A program made the position numbers and the translations under genes. DNA of 64,000 nucleotides from Anaerolineales bacterium (GTDB taxonomy: Bacteria > Chloroflexota > Anaerolineae > 4572-78 > J111): assembly GCA_015075405.1 (NCBI GenBank), contig JABTUK010000001.1, positions 1,364,001-1,428,000 on the forward strand, written 5' to 3'. This document shows positions 29,291 through 38,707 of this stretch, in pieces (within the stretch, counting starts at the first letter, position 1; every line of letters begins with the position of its first letter). The notes under the pieces were generated by a model. That model did no database searches. It saw only the letters and a list, made by a program, of their open reading frames with translations, and was not told the DNA's origin.

Positions 29291-29654
29291 ATGAGCCAGC
29301 CGCTGCCCGAATTTGGCCCGGAGTTTCCTGACCGCAAATTAATAGCCGAAATACGGAATTGGAAAATTCAACGGTTCATTGTAGAATGTTCGCCCCGGCC
29401 CTGGGCATTGCTGAAAACCCGGCCACCGGAGCCGCCAGCGGGCCACTGGGTTGTTATCTGGTAAAATATGACCGCCGACCGCCGACCGCCGCGAAAAACA
29501 GATGAGCTTTATTAGCGAGCAGGGTTTTGAAATGGGCCGGCCTAGCCTCATTCACATTGAAATCGAACAGGAAAATGACCAGATTACAGCGGTAACTGTC
29601 GGTGGGCAGTGTGTCTTTATGGGCGAAGGCTATTTTGAGCTACCGGAATCATAA
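29291..29654 (+). pseudogene. phzF-like isomerase remnant broken by heptamer expansion
   Basis: Three PhzF pieces are visible: [43 protein letters not shown] (the family EDPATG motif, with Asn for Asp); and SFISEQGFEMGRPSLIHIE to the natural C-terminus at 29654. Pieces two and three are in different frames. The shift is explained by three tandem GACCGCC units at 29470-29490: with a single unit the frame reads [15 protein letters not shown] without a stop. The N-terminal half is missing, and an internal deletion separates pieces one and two. Confidence 0.8.
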
Positions 29655-29677
29655 ATCTTTCAGGAGATGAAAGTGTC

Positions 29678-29986
29678 ATGGCTAAACAATCTTATTCTCC
29701 TCTGGCCTCATACGCCGAGCTGAAGCGGGTGGAGGGCTTGATTGCCCAGGCCCAAACGGTTGACGACATTCGTAAAATTACCGATAAAGACGGCCCCAAA
29801 GTGGGCTATAAAGCCTTCTGTTACATGTTAACCGGCAAAATGAGCGCCGAGTCTATGAAACCCGACGAAGCCTGCGTTGCCGCCGCCCGGCTAGAGCAGG
29901 AAGGCAAAGCGGACGAAGCCAAAACCATCTACAAAAAAGTGCTTGAGGCTCACCCCGATCACCCGTTGGCTAAAGGCAAAGCTTGA
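29678..29986 (+). CDS. small uncharacterised protein
   Basis: 102 residues, mostly helical and charged. The last 35 residues (ACVAAARLEQEGKADEAKTIYKKVLEAHPDHPLAKGKA) look like one TPR hairpin. A good ribosome site (CAGGAGA) precedes the ATG. No family recognised; expression as a soluble protein is likely. Confidence 0.6.
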   Translation: MAKQSYSPLASYAELKRVEGLIAQAQTVDDIRKITDKDGPKVGYKAFCYMLTGKMSAESMKPDEACVAAARLEQEGKADEAKTIYKKVLEAHPDHPLAKGKA

Positions 29987-30009
29987 TATTGGAGCCCAAA
30001 GGGCGTAAA

Positions 30010-30063
30010 ATGAGGCGAAGCGATTCGTGTCCTCGCCTCATCGCTTCACGCCTCATCGCATCT
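30010..30063. repeat. GATGAGGCG-type inverted array
   Basis: ATGAGGCGAAGCGAT on the left and inverted CCTCGCCTCATCGCTTCACGCC units on the right; same family as 28296-28378. Confidence 0.6.
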
Positions 30064-30085
30064 TTATTTTAGATAGAGTAGAACA

Positions 30086-30469
30086 ATGACCAAAATCAAA
30101 GGCATTGCCGAAATTGTGCTGAATGCGCATGATGTAGAGGCCTCGCTCAAATTTTACCAGGAAGTCCTGGGGCTGGAAATTATAGGCCGGCCCGGTCCGG
30201 TGTTTTTGCGGGCCGGTGAACCGGTGGTCAGTGTGCCTCAGATGATCGTTTTGGTCCCTCTGCCCCCGGACAGTGAGGCGTTTGTCAAGCCCCGCACCTT
30301 GCATCACCTGGCCCTGGAGTTGGCCCCGGCTGATTTCGAGGCCGAAGAAGCCCGGTTGAAGGCACTGGGCTATCAAATCCGCTACGGGCAGCATCCCGTC
30401 ATCCCTTCTCGAACCATGTATGTGGATGACCCCGACGGCAATGAGGTTGAGTTTATTTGTGGGGTTTAG
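30086..30469 (+). CDS. VOC family protein
   Basis: 127 residues. The first half is AEIVLNAHDVEASLKFYQEVLGLEIIGR; the second has LHHLALELAPADFEAE and ends YVDDPDGNEVEFICGV. His in HHLALE and Glu in NEVEF are probable metal ligands. It is a glyoxalase-like metalloenzyme of unknown substrate, only distantly similar to the VOC gene at 28403. Confidence 0.85.
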   Translation: MTKIKGIAEIVLNAHDVEASLKFYQEVLGLEIIGRPGPVFLRAGEPVVSVPQMIVLVPLPPDSEAFVKPRTLHHLALELAPADFEAEEARLKALGYQIRYGQHPVIPSRTMYVDDPDGNEVEFICGV

Positions 30470-30556
30470 TCTCCCAAAAAACCAAAATCTCGACCAAAAA
30501 ATCAATAATCAAGCCAGTCGACCCCATTAAGCGGGCCAGCAGGTACTTCCGTCTGC

Positions 30557-30649
30557 TTGACGTCTGCCCTTGCTCTATCTTAAAATAATAAGGAGATTTT
30601 GGGCGATAGATGTTTTTTACCAAGCCTTACTTTCACAGGTGTAAAAAAC
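30557..30649 (+). promoter_or_regulatory. promoter and hairpin leader of the PAP2-like gene
   Basis: TTGACG (30557-30562), 18-bp spacer, TAAAAT (30581-30586). The leader of about 170 nt contains a 9-bp stem GTTTTTTAC/GTAAAAAAC (30612-30620 with 30641-30649) and a possible 22-codon ORF (30610-30678). No known riboswitch fold was recognised. Confidence 0.45.
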
Positions 30650-30764
30650 GCCCCCTTGGTAACCACGCCGCAATTTAGATCACACAAATAAAGGTTTTTT
30701 GACCAATCGAATATTATTTTGTGTGCTTTATGATCTTGCAGACACATAGCCGAGGAGTTGAATT

Positions 30765-31406
30765 GTGCTGTCCGTGCGCCCGTCAATAAAAAACAGCCTC
30801 AAGCTTATCAAAAACAACGACGAGGCGATTGCCCGCTGGATTTCTCACGTGGTCAGCCCGCATATTGTCGGTGTTGTTATTACTTCGGCGATGGCGCTTC
30901 AGTACAGCCCCGATCCTATCGGGGCGCTGCTATGGCTGGCCGGCTTGATGCCCCTCTTGGTTTTGCCGCCCCTGGGTTATTTGCTGTGGCTGGTGCGCCA
31001 GGGTAAATTGGCCGATATCTACATGCCGGAGCGCGAAACCCGTTTACGCCCCTTAACCCTGATGATGGTCTGGCTGTTGGTTTGCCTTGGGCTAATCCGT
31101 TATTGGGAAGCGCCAGTGATGGTTGAATTGTTTGTGCTGGCGGCTACCGTGATGATCGGCATCCTGAGCGTGGTCACGCTTTTCTGGAAAATCAGTTTCC
31201 ACGGGGCGACTATTACCGCTGCGGCTACGGCGACGGTATTGGTGGCGGGTTCCTCGGCCTGGCCGGTGATGTTGCTGGTGCCGCTGGTTGGCTGGGCGCG
31301 TGTCCGGCTGGAACGACATACCCCCCGCCAAGTTATCTTTGGCTCATTGGTCGGCGCGCTCATTGCGTTGATCCTGGTCCACGGGATTATCCTTAGAGTT
31401 TTCTAA
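30765..31406 (+). CDS. PAP2-like membrane protein
   Basis: 213 residues from a GTG with GAGGAG 7-8 nt upstream. About six helices. The segment WKISFHGATITAAAT resembles the PAP2 second motif (SxH) and ARVRLERHTPRQVIFGSLVG the third motif (R....H...D, here Gln for Asp). The canonical first motif is weak. It may be a lipid-phosphate phosphatase relative in the inner membrane, possibly degenerate in activity. Confidence 0.5.
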   Translation: MLSVRPSIKNSLKLIKNNDEAIARWISHVVSPHIVGVVITSAMALQYSPDPIGALLWLAGLMPLLVLPPLGYLLWLVRQGKLADIYMPERETRLRPLTLMMVWLLVCLGLIRYWEAPVMVELFVLAATVMIGILSVVTLFWKISFHGATITAAATATVLVAGSSAWPVMLLVPLVGWARVRLERHTPRQVIFGSLVGALIALILVHGIILRVF

Positions 31407-31605
31407 TTTTTCCCCTAAAATTCAAACCAAATTCAAACTCTTTTGTGATACCCTTAGAAAGAGTGTCATCTGTTCATTCAAGCCGTAATAGTCTGTCCGC
31501 TTGCTGTGGCAATATAGCCTTAACAGGATTTCAGCTTGTCCAAAGTCCATCAAGACTGCCCTTACTCTATGGAAGATGTAGTTATATGACTGTAAAGGTT
31601 GGACC

Positions 31606-34600
31606 ATGAATTATCATCAATTTTGCAGGTTAATGCTTATTGTTGCAGTGGTAATAACGGCTTTAGGGACAAGCCTGGCCGGCCTGGCTGGGTTGGCTCA
31701 AGCCGCTCCAACCTCCGACCCGGCTCTGGTGGTACCGGCGGCTGCGCCGGCCAACCTACCCCTCCTTGACGCCGGCCCGTTTACTGTAACCAAAAGTTCG
31801 GCCAACGAGGGTGATACCACTCTTCGTCCGGGCGAACGCCTGACCTATACCATCACCATCTTCAACAATGGCGACCTGGCCGCAACCAATGTCACCATCT
31901 CCGATACCCTTCCGGCAAATACCACTTTTGTACCCAATAGTGTTGATGTTTTACCCCTTTCCCCGGACTGGAGCGTGGGTACTGGCTCCATTCTGGTTCA
32001 GGGGCTAACCGTTACTGCCCAATCCCTGGTCACTGTAACTTACGCGGTTACAGTCAACTCAAATGTGGCCCACAATACACAAATTATTAACACGGCTTCA
32101 GTGACCAGCACCGAACTTCCCGACCCGGCCAGCGCGACCGCGGCCGATACCGTCGTTATTGAGGCTGATCTGAGTCTCAGCAAAAGTGCTGCTCCGGCAA
32201 CAGTCGTGGCCGGAGAAACCCTGACCTATACTTTGACCATCACCAACAACGGCCCCTCCCCTGCCGCTAATGTTGTGGTCAGCGATACCTTGCCCCTGAG
32301 CCTGAGTTTGCAGAGTGTGACCCCTGCCACTTCCACCCAGAGCGGACAGCAGTTGAACTGGAATCTGGATAGTATCGCCGTGGGGGCCACCCAAACTATT
32401 ACTATCGTGGCCAAAGTGGGCGGCGATGTCAGAAACCCAATTCAAAACACAGCCACCGTCACCAGTACCGTTTTTGACCCCACGCCGGGCAACAACAGCG
32501 ATGCGGAAACGACTGCGGTTAATGCACTAATTGATCTCACCCTTACCAAAACTGACCAGAATGATCAGGTCACAACAGGTGCTCTTGTAGTCTATAATCT
32601 TGTAATTACCAATAATGGTCCCTCAGATGCCACTGGAGTTGTATTGACCGATACGCTACCCCAGAGTATGAATTTTCAGTCCTCTACGCCTAGCTTTCCT
32701 ACGTGTATCGAGTCTGGTGGCACAGTCACTTGCAATTTGGGGGCTATAACTAGGGGTAGTAGTAAATCGGTTGTTATCCGGGCATTTACTACACAGGCAG
32801 GAGTAATTACAAACACAGCTAGTGTATCGGGCAACGAATCCGACCTTAATCCAGATAACAATACAGATACAGAAAATACAACTGTCCAACCTGTTGATTT
32901 ATCAGTTACCAAGTCTGATTTCCCAAATGATCCTGTATTTGTAGGATATCCGTTAAGCTATACCCTTACTATTATGAATAATGGCCCAAATCAGGCTACC
33001 GGGATCGTCCTGACTGACACTCTTCCATCAGAAGTGCTTTTTAAGTCAGCCATACCCAGCGGAGCCGGCTGTAACCATTCTGGCGGCATTGTTACTTGTA
33101 GTAATTTAGGGAATCTGCCACATTTGCAGAGTATAGTGGTTACAATTGTCGTCACACCCACCCTGGCAGGCACGATTGTCAATACGGCTAGTGTGCGCAG
33201 CTCTGAACCTGATCCTGTATCGGCTAATAATACTGATTCTGAAAGCACTACTGTCAACCCAGTCGCCGACCTGTTGATTACCAAAACAGACTTCCCCGAC
33301 CCCGTGACCGCCGGGACCAGCCTGACCTATACCCTGACTATTACCAACAACGGCCCTTCACCAGCTACAGGGGTAGTTGTCACCGATACTTTGCCCGCCA
33401 GCGTGACGTTTGTTTCGGCGCCTGGGTGTACACCTCAACCTAATAACCAGGTCAGATGTACCTACGCTAATATTGCCAGCGGCAGCACTGCCTCACCGGC
33501 TGTTATCAGCGTCACCGTCAATCCGGCAGCGCCCAATTTGATTACCAACACAGCTACGGTAGCTGGCGTTGAGTTTGACCCCAATACTAATAACAACTCG
33601 GCGACTATTCCAACGACGGTCAACCGGCTGGTTAACTTATCTATTGCCAAAACCAGCTCACCCACTCTGGTGGCGGCGGGCAACAGCTTAACCTACACCC
33701 TGACGGTAGCCAACAGCGGCCCGTCGGAGGCTTCGGGGGTTATTGTGACTGATACTCTGCCCGCCGGAGTAACTTTTGCCGCGGCTTCCGCCGGTTGTTC
33801 AAATGCAAGTAACATAGTAACCTGTAGTAACCTCGGTAACGTCTCGAGCGGTGGCGCGATAACCGCTTCGATCCGGGTTACAGTTGCTTCCTCCATCCTG
33901 GGCACCCTGACCAACACCGCCACCGTAACCAGCAACCAACCGGACTCCAACACGACCAATAATACTGTCACCGCCACCACTACGGTTACTCGTGTAACCG
34001 ACCTGGCGATTACCCAAAGCAGTACCCCCAACCCGGTCACGGCAGGGAACAATATTACCTTCAATCTCATGGTGATTAATAACGGCCCTTCCGATGCGGC
34101 CAATGTCATTGTGAATGATACCCTGCCGGCAGGGGTTACTTTTCAATCGGTCACCCCGCCTAATCCTACTTGCAGCCACGCCGGCGGCATTGTGACCTGC
34201 AACCTGGGCGGCATGGTCAAAGGCAACACACGGTCTATTGCTATTGTAGCCAAAGTTAATGACACAACCGCCGGAAATGTCATCAATACGGCTCAGGTAA
34301 CGGTCAGCGGCAGCAGCGATCCCGTGCCCGAGAACAATTCAACTTCGGCTCCCGCTTTTGTAGGAGGACTGTCAAAAGTTTTTTTGCCCTTTGTCCTTAA
34401 ACCTGCCCCCACTACCCTGTTCATTGAAAATGATACTGGCGGCCCCGTTACCTTTAGCGTCCTGGAAGCCGGGGTAAGTTGCAATGTGCCGGTGGGCGAT
34501 CAAAATTTCTTCTGTGGCGCCTTCCCACCGGGTGGTTACACAGTGAAGGTGGTCAGTATTTGCGGAACTTTGACTGCTCCAAAATTTTACGATAGCGGCC

Positions 34601-34629
34601 CGCAATCAACACGGGTATTCTGCAAGTAG
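31606..34629 (+). CDS. secreted surface protein with seven DUF11 repeats
   Basis: 1007 residues. A signal peptide with a hydrophobic core (about 9-33) ends in AQAAP. Seven DUF11 Ig-like repeats follow, each opening with a TxTKS/LSLSK-type strand, a central YTxTxTNNGPS and a TDTLP strand (about 120 residues each). After repeat seven, about 85 residues (FIENDTGGPVTFSVLEAG) form a different cap domain with four cysteines. No sortase signal or anchor is visible. DUF11 proteins build stalks on bacterial surfaces. Repeats three and four (about 32520-33250) are more AT-rich than the rest. Confidence 0.88.
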   Translation: MNYHQFCRLMLIVAVVITALGTSLAGLAGLAQAAPTSDPALVVPAAAPANLPLLDAGPFTVTKSSANEGDTTLRPGERLTYTITIFNNGDLAATNVTISDTLPANTTFVPNSVDVLPLSPDWSVGTGSILVQGLTVTAQSLVTVTYAVTVNSNVAHNTQIINTASVTSTELPDPASATAADTVVIEADLSLSKSAAPATVVAGETLTYTLTITNNGPSPAANVVVSDTLPLSLSLQSVTPATSTQSGQQLNWNLDSIAVGATQTITIVAKVGGDVRNPIQNTATVTSTVFDPTPGNNSDAETTAVNALIDLTLTKTDQNDQVTTGALVVYNLVITNNGPSDATGVVLTDTLPQSMNFQSSTPSFPTCIESGGTVTCNLGAITRGSSKSVVIRAFTTQAGVITNTASVSGNESDLNPDNNTDTENTTVQPVDLSVTKSDFPNDPVFVGYPLSYTLTIMNNGPNQATGIVLTDTLPSEVLFKSAIPSGAGCNHSGGIVTCSNLGNLPHLQSIVVTIVVTPTLAGTIVNTASVRSSEPDPVSANNTDSESTTVNPVADLLITKTDFPDPVTAGTSLTYTLTITNNGPSPATGVVVTDTLPASVTFVSAPGCTPQPNNQVRCTYANIASGSTASPAVISVTVNPAAPNLITNTATVAGVEFDPNTNNNSATIPTTVNRLVNLSIAKTSSPTLVAAGNSLTYTLTVANSGPSEASGVIVTDTLPAGVTFAAASAGCSNASNIVTCSNLGNVSSGGAITASIRVTVASSILGTLTNTATVTSNQPDSNTTNNTVTATTTVTRVTDLAITQSSTPNPVTAGNNITFNLMVINNGPSDAANVIVNDTLPAGVTFQSVTPPNPTCSHAGGIVTCNLGGMVKGNTRSIAIVAKVNDTTAGNVINTAQVTVSGSSDPVPENNSTSAPAFVGGLSKVFLPFVLKPAPTTLFIENDTGGPVTFSVLEAGVSCNVPVGDQNFFCGAFPPGGYTVKVVSICGTLTAPKFYDSGPQSTRVFCK

Positions 34630-34720
34630 GATGTACCTTTTTAACTATGAATGAAAAAAGATGACAGTGGTAGTGGAGGAGGTGTTGGGATTGATTAACC
34701 TCCAACACCCATTTAGCTTA

Positions 34721-34748
34721 TTGACAATTGCCATCCGGTAAATAGAAT
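34721..34748 (+). promoter_or_regulatory. ychF promoter
   Basis: Consensus TTGACA (34721-34726), 16-bp spacer, TAGAAT (34743-34748). Transcription should begin near 34755, just before a terminator-like hairpin. Confidence 0.7.
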
Positions 34749-34764
34749 AGATTTAAAGTTATTC

Positions 34765-34792
34765 GCCCACCGTGTCCCGGTGGGCATTTTTT
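34765..34792 (+). terminator. intrinsic terminator in the ychF leader (possible attenuator)
   Basis: Perfect 8-bp stem GCCCACCG/CGGTGGGC (34765-34772 with 34778-34785), 5-nt loop and T6 (34787-34792). It lies downstream of the predicted ychF start site and 20 bp before its ATG, so it may control ychF by read-through. It could also stop leftover transcription from the DUF11 gene. Confidence 0.6.
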
Positions 34793-34811
34793 ACAGTGGA
34801 AGAGGCAGATA

Positions 34812-35900
34812 ATGCGTATTGGAATTATCGGTTTGCCAAATAGCGGCAAGACAACTCTATTCAACGTTTTGACCGGCGGACGCGCTCCTACCACGGCCTA
34901 TGCCGGCGGCGCGTTTCAGGTTAACACCGCTGTTGTGCCTGTGCCCGACAGCCGGGTAAACACCCTGAGCGCCATGTACCAGCCTAAAAAAACCACTTAT
35001 GCCAAAGTGGAGTACGCCGATATTGCCGGCCTAAGCGGCGCAGAAAGCGACGCCCGCAACGTAAGCCTGAGCGGTGAGCTGATCAACGCTATCAGCAATA
35101 ACGACGCCTTGCTACACGTGGTCCGTGTGTTTGAGGATGACAGTGTGCCTCACCCGTTGGGCGGGGTGAACCCGGCCCGCGACATCGCCATGCTCGACGC
35201 CGAGTTGAGCCTGACCGATTTGAGCAAAATCGAAAATCGGCTGGAGCGGCTGGAAGGCAGCCTCAAAAAAGGCAAAGCCCTGCCCACCTTTGACGACGAC
35301 CAAAAAGAGTTTGAAATTCTGAGCCGGCTGCGCCCCCACGTCGAGCAGGGCCAACCTATTCGTGATGTGGCCTTGACCCCTGACGAGGAAAAACGGCTGC
35401 GCGGCTTTCAATTTCTCTCGGCCAAGCCGGTGATGCTGGTTTTAAATCTGGGTGATGAAGGCAAAGAGCCGCCAATCAGCTATCCTCACCAAAAAAGCGC
35501 CATCACCGCGGTGCGGGGACGGCTGGAAATGGACATTGCCCAGCTTGAAAGTGACGACGACAAGACCATGTTCATGGCTGAGTACGGCCTGACCAGCCTG
35601 AGCGCCGAGCGCATCATTCGCCAAAGCTACGATTTACTGGGCCGCATGGCCTTTTTCACCGTTGGCGACGACGAAGTGCGGGCCTGGGAAGTCAACCGGG
35701 GCGCAACGGCCCTGGAAGCCGCCGGCGCCATCCACAGCGACCTGGCTCGCGGCTTTATCCGGGCCGAGGTGGTTAGCTATGACGACCTCATCACCGCTGG
35801 CTCTAACGCCGCCGCCAAAGCCGCCGGCAAAGTCCGGCTGGAAGGCAAAGAACACATCATCCAGGATGGGGATATTATCGTCGTCAGGTTTAATATCTAG
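34812..35900 (+). CDS. ychF: ribosome-associated P-loop ATPase YchF/OLA1
   Basis: 362 residues, the usual length. G1 loop GLPNSGKTTLFN (7-18), switch segment YADIAGLSG and a C-terminal TGS domain (about 275-362; AWEVNRGATALEAAGAIHSDLARGFIRAEV). The DIAGL motif has Ser/Gly rather than VxGA after it, but the family is clear. YchF binds ribosomes and prefers ATP over GTP. Ribosome site GGAAGAGG precedes the ATG. Confidence 0.95.
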   Translation: MRIGIIGLPNSGKTTLFNVLTGGRAPTTAYAGGAFQVNTAVVPVPDSRVNTLSAMYQPKKTTYAKVEYADIAGLSGAESDARNVSLSGELINAISNNDALLHVVRVFEDDSVPHPLGGVNPARDIAMLDAELSLTDLSKIENRLERLEGSLKKGKALPTFDDDQKEFEILSRLRPHVEQGQPIRDVALTPDEEKRLRGFQFLSAKPVMLVLNLGDEGKEPPISYPHQKSAITAVRGRLEMDIAQLESDDDKTMFMAEYGLTSLSAERIIRQSYDLLGRMAFFTVGDDEVRAWEVNRGATALEAAGAIHSDLARGFIRAEVVSYDDLITAGSNAAAKAAGKVRLEGKEHIIQDGDIIVVRFNI

Positions 35901-35935
35901 AAGTTGTAGGACAAGCTGTTAGCTTGCTCCCGAAA

Positions 35936-35998
35936 GGGAACTGAAGGAACTGAGGGAACTAAATTTAGTTCCGTTAGTTCCCTCAGTTCCCAATTTTT
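35936..35998. terminator. GGAACT-array hairpin acting as ychF terminator
   Basis: Three direct units (GGGAACTGA, AGGAACTGA, GGGAACTAA) face three inverted units, ending at 35991, followed by T7. The array is both a repeat and a convincing Rho-independent terminator. A GTAGGACAAGCTGTTAGCTTG palindrome precedes it at about 35906-35926. Confidence 0.75.
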
Positions 35999-36129
35999 TT
36001 CTATAAATCTAACGCTAATCTAACAGTCGCCCTGTATAATGGCTCGATAAGTAAGGAATACAGCGTGTAGAACGTCAAGTAACGAAAGTTAGCAACAAAA
36101 AACGTCACGCGATAAGCTAAGGAGATGAC

Positions 36130-38622
36130 ATGTTTAGTTCTTTTGATGAACTGGTAAACCAAACAGACGGCGACGAAGCCTTTCCGGGAGAGCTGCCGAT
36201 TCTGCCGCTGCGTGGCACGGTCGCTTTTCCGTTTATTATTATGCCCCTGAGCATTGGCGTTCCTCGATCTATCAGCCTGATCCGCGCCGCCATCAAAGAT
36301 AACAGCCTGATTGGCCTGGTGGTTTCCAAAGAACCGGAAATTGAAGAACCCGAACCCGATCAACTGCACGAAGTGGGCGTGGTGGCCCGGATTCACCGGG
36401 TGGTGCGGGGTGAAAACGACACGCTCCAGGTGATTGTGCAGGGCATCGAACGCTTCAAGGTGGATAACTGGACCCACACTGAACCCTATCTGACCGCCAA
36501 AATCACCATTACCCCCGATGTTGTCGAGGAAGATAAAGCCACCGAACTTGAGGCGCTCAAACGGCGCGTGCTGGAACTTTCCCGCGCTATCGTCGAGCAT
36601 ATGCCGCAGGTTCCTAACGAAATCAGCCAGTTCTTAGATCAAATTGACAACCCGCGCACTATTGTTTACACCATTGCCTCCAACATGCGCATGGACCTGG
36701 CCGACCGGCTCAAACTACTGATCGAAGACAGCCTGCGCGAAAAAATGGCCCATCTGGTGCGGCTGATGACCCGCGAACTGGAAGTGCTGGAAATTGGCCA
36801 GCAAATCCGCTCTGAAACGCAAGAGGAACTGGATAAAACTCAGCGCGAGTACTATCTGCGCCAACAGTTAAAAGCTATCCAGAAAGAACTGGGCGAAGGC
36901 GACGACGAAGCGGTCACCGCCGAATACCGCGAAAAAATCGAGGCTGCCGGCATGCCCGAAGAGGCCAAAAAAGAGGCCCTGCGCGAGGTGAGCCGCCTGG
37001 AAAAACTCCAGCCGCAATCCGCCGAGTACGGCGTCATCCAAACCTACCTGGATTGGATGGTCAGCCTGCCCTGGAGCAAGCTGAGCGAGGACAACCTGGA
37101 TATTCCCCACGCCCGCCAGGTGCTCGACACCGACCACTACGACATCAAGGATGTCAAAGAACGGATTCTGGAATATCTGGCCGTGCGCAAGCTGCGCCTG
37201 GAACGGCAACTGGATGACGAGCCTGTTGAGGCCGGGCGCGAGCAGGATCGAGCCGGCGGCTCCATTCTGCTCTTTGTGGGACCGCCCGGTGTGGGTAAAA
37301 CCAGCCTGGGCCGCAGCATCGCCCGCGCCCTGGGCCGCGAGTTTACCCGCATGAGCCTGGGCGGCGTGCGCGACGAGGCCGAAATTCGCGGCCACCGGCG
37401 CACTTACATCGGCGCGCTGCCGGGGCGAGTGATCCAATCGCTCAAACGCACCGGCACCCGCAACCCCGTCTTTATGCTCGATGAGGTGGACAAGATTGGC
37501 GCCGACTGGCGCGGCGACCCCAGCAGCGCCCTGCTGGAGGTGCTGGACCCGCAGCAAAACTACGCCTTCCGCGACCATTACCTGGACGTAGATTTTGACT
37601 TGAGTCAGGTGATGTTCATCGCTACCGCCAACACGCTGGATACCATCCCCGCGCCGCTGCGCGACCGGATGGAGATCATCCAGCTTGATGGCTACACCGA
37701 ATATGAAAAGTTAGAGATCGCCAAGGGCTATCTAGTGCCGCGGCAAATCAAAGCCAACGGCCTGCGCCCCGATGAAATTCAGTTCGAGGAAGCCGGCCTG
37801 CGCCAGATCATCCGCGATTACACCCGCGAGTCCGGCGTGCGTAACCTGGAACGTGAAATCGGGCGGGTGGTCCGCAAAGTGGCTACCAGAGTGGCTGCGG
37901 GTGAACTCACCATTGCTAATGGCGATGGGGCAGAGCCGGTCAAGATTGGCCCTGGCCAGGTGAGAGAATATCTGGGCAAGCCTCGCTTCCACTTTGAGGC
38001 GGCCCTGCGCACCGAAAAAGCAGGCGTGGCGACCGGTCTGGCCGTCACCCCGGTCGGCGGGGATGTCCTCTTTATTGAGGCTGCCACCATGCCGGGCAAA
38101 GACCGCTTGACGTTGACCGGCCAGTTGGGCGACGTGATGAAAGAGAGCGCTCAAATTGCCCTCAGTTATGTCCGCGCCCACAGCCAGGAGTTGGGGATTG
38201 ACTCGGCCAAGTTCAACGATGCCGACATTCACCTGCACGTGCCCGCCGGAGCGGTGCCCAAAGACGGCCCCTCCGCCGGGGTGACGATGGTCACGGCGCT
38301 GGCCTCGCTGCTCACAGGCCGCCCGGTGCGATCTGATGTGGGGATGACTGGTGAAGTCAGCCTGCAAGGGCAGGTTTTGCCGATTGGCGGCCTGAAACAG
38401 AAAATTCTGGCTGCTCACCGGGCCGGTTTGCGGACGGTCATTTTCCCGCAGCGGAACGAAGCCGACCTGGACGATGTGCCGGACGATGTGCGCCAGGATA
38501 TGACCTTCGTCATGGCCGAAACCATCGAGGAGGTGCTGGCTCAAGCTTTGAGTTCAGCCGTCCCTTTCGGTGATGTTTTGCCGCAGGCTATCAAGCCTGC
38601 CCCTGAAGTGGTGTTGAATTAA
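36130..38622 (+). CDS. lon: ATP-dependent protease Lon
   Basis: 830 residues. N-terminal substrate-binding domain (about 20-215; LPILPLRGTVAFPFIIMPLSIG), helical linker, AAA+ module with GPPGVGKTS (about 382-390) and VFMLDEVDKIG, then the S16 protease with the catalytic dyad S715 (PKDGPSAGV) and K756 (GGLKQKIL). It degrades misfolded and regulatory proteins. A TATAAT box at 36035-36040 is its likely -10; the -35 is weak. An AAGGAGA ribosome site precedes the ATG. Its transcript ends at the hairpin at 38708-38747. Confidence 0.97.
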   Translation: MFSSFDELVNQTDGDEAFPGELPILPLRGTVAFPFIIMPLSIGVPRSISLIRAAIKDNSLIGLVVSKEPEIEEPEPDQLHEVGVVARIHRVVRGENDTLQVIVQGIERFKVDNWTHTEPYLTAKITITPDVVEEDKATELEALKRRVLELSRAIVEHMPQVPNEISQFLDQIDNPRTIVYTIASNMRMDLADRLKLLIEDSLREKMAHLVRLMTRELEVLEIGQQIRSETQEELDKTQREYYLRQQLKAIQKELGEGDDEAVTAEYREKIEAAGMPEEAKKEALREVSRLEKLQPQSAEYGVIQTYLDWMVSLPWSKLSEDNLDIPHARQVLDTDHYDIKDVKERILEYLAVRKLRLERQLDDEPVEAGREQDRAGGSILLFVGPPGVGKTSLGRSIARALGREFTRMSLGGVRDEAEIRGHRRTYIGALPGRVIQSLKRTGTRNPVFMLDEVDKIGADWRGDPSSALLEVLDPQQNYAFRDHYLDVDFDLSQVMFIATANTLDTIPAPLRDRMEIIQLDGYTEYEKLEIAKGYLVPRQIKANGLRPDEIQFEEAGLRQIIRDYTRESGVRNLEREIGRVVRKVATRVAAGELTIANGDGAEPVKIGPGQVREYLGKPRFHFEAALRTEKAGVATGLAVTPVGGDVLFIEAATMPGKDRLTLTGQLGDVMKESAQIALSYVRAHSQELGIDSAKFNDADIHLHVPAGAVPKDGPSAGVTMVTALASLLTGRPVRSDVGMTGEVSLQGQVLPIGGLKQKILAAHRAGLRTVIFPQRNEADLDDVPDDVRQDMTFVMAETIEEVLAQALSSAVPFGDVLPQAIKPAPEVVLN

Positions 38623-38626
38623 AGCG

Positions 38627-38705
38627 TCATTGCGAGAGGCATAGCCTCGAAGCAATCTCCACTCCGGATTGGGAGAGTGCTTCGCTAACGCTCGCAGTAA
38701 CAAAA
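38627..38705. repeat. palindromic dispersed repeat
   Basis: CGTCATTGCGAGAGGC...GAAGCAATC on the left and inverted CTTCGCTAACGCTCGCAGTAAC on the right; same family as 43268-43346. Confidence 0.6.
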
Positions 38706-38707
38706 AA

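Noticed and set aside
30610..30678. 22-codon leader ORF upstream of the PAP2-like gene
   Set aside because: The nearest ribosome site is 14 nt away and the peptide shows no regulatory codon run; mentioned only as part of the leader.
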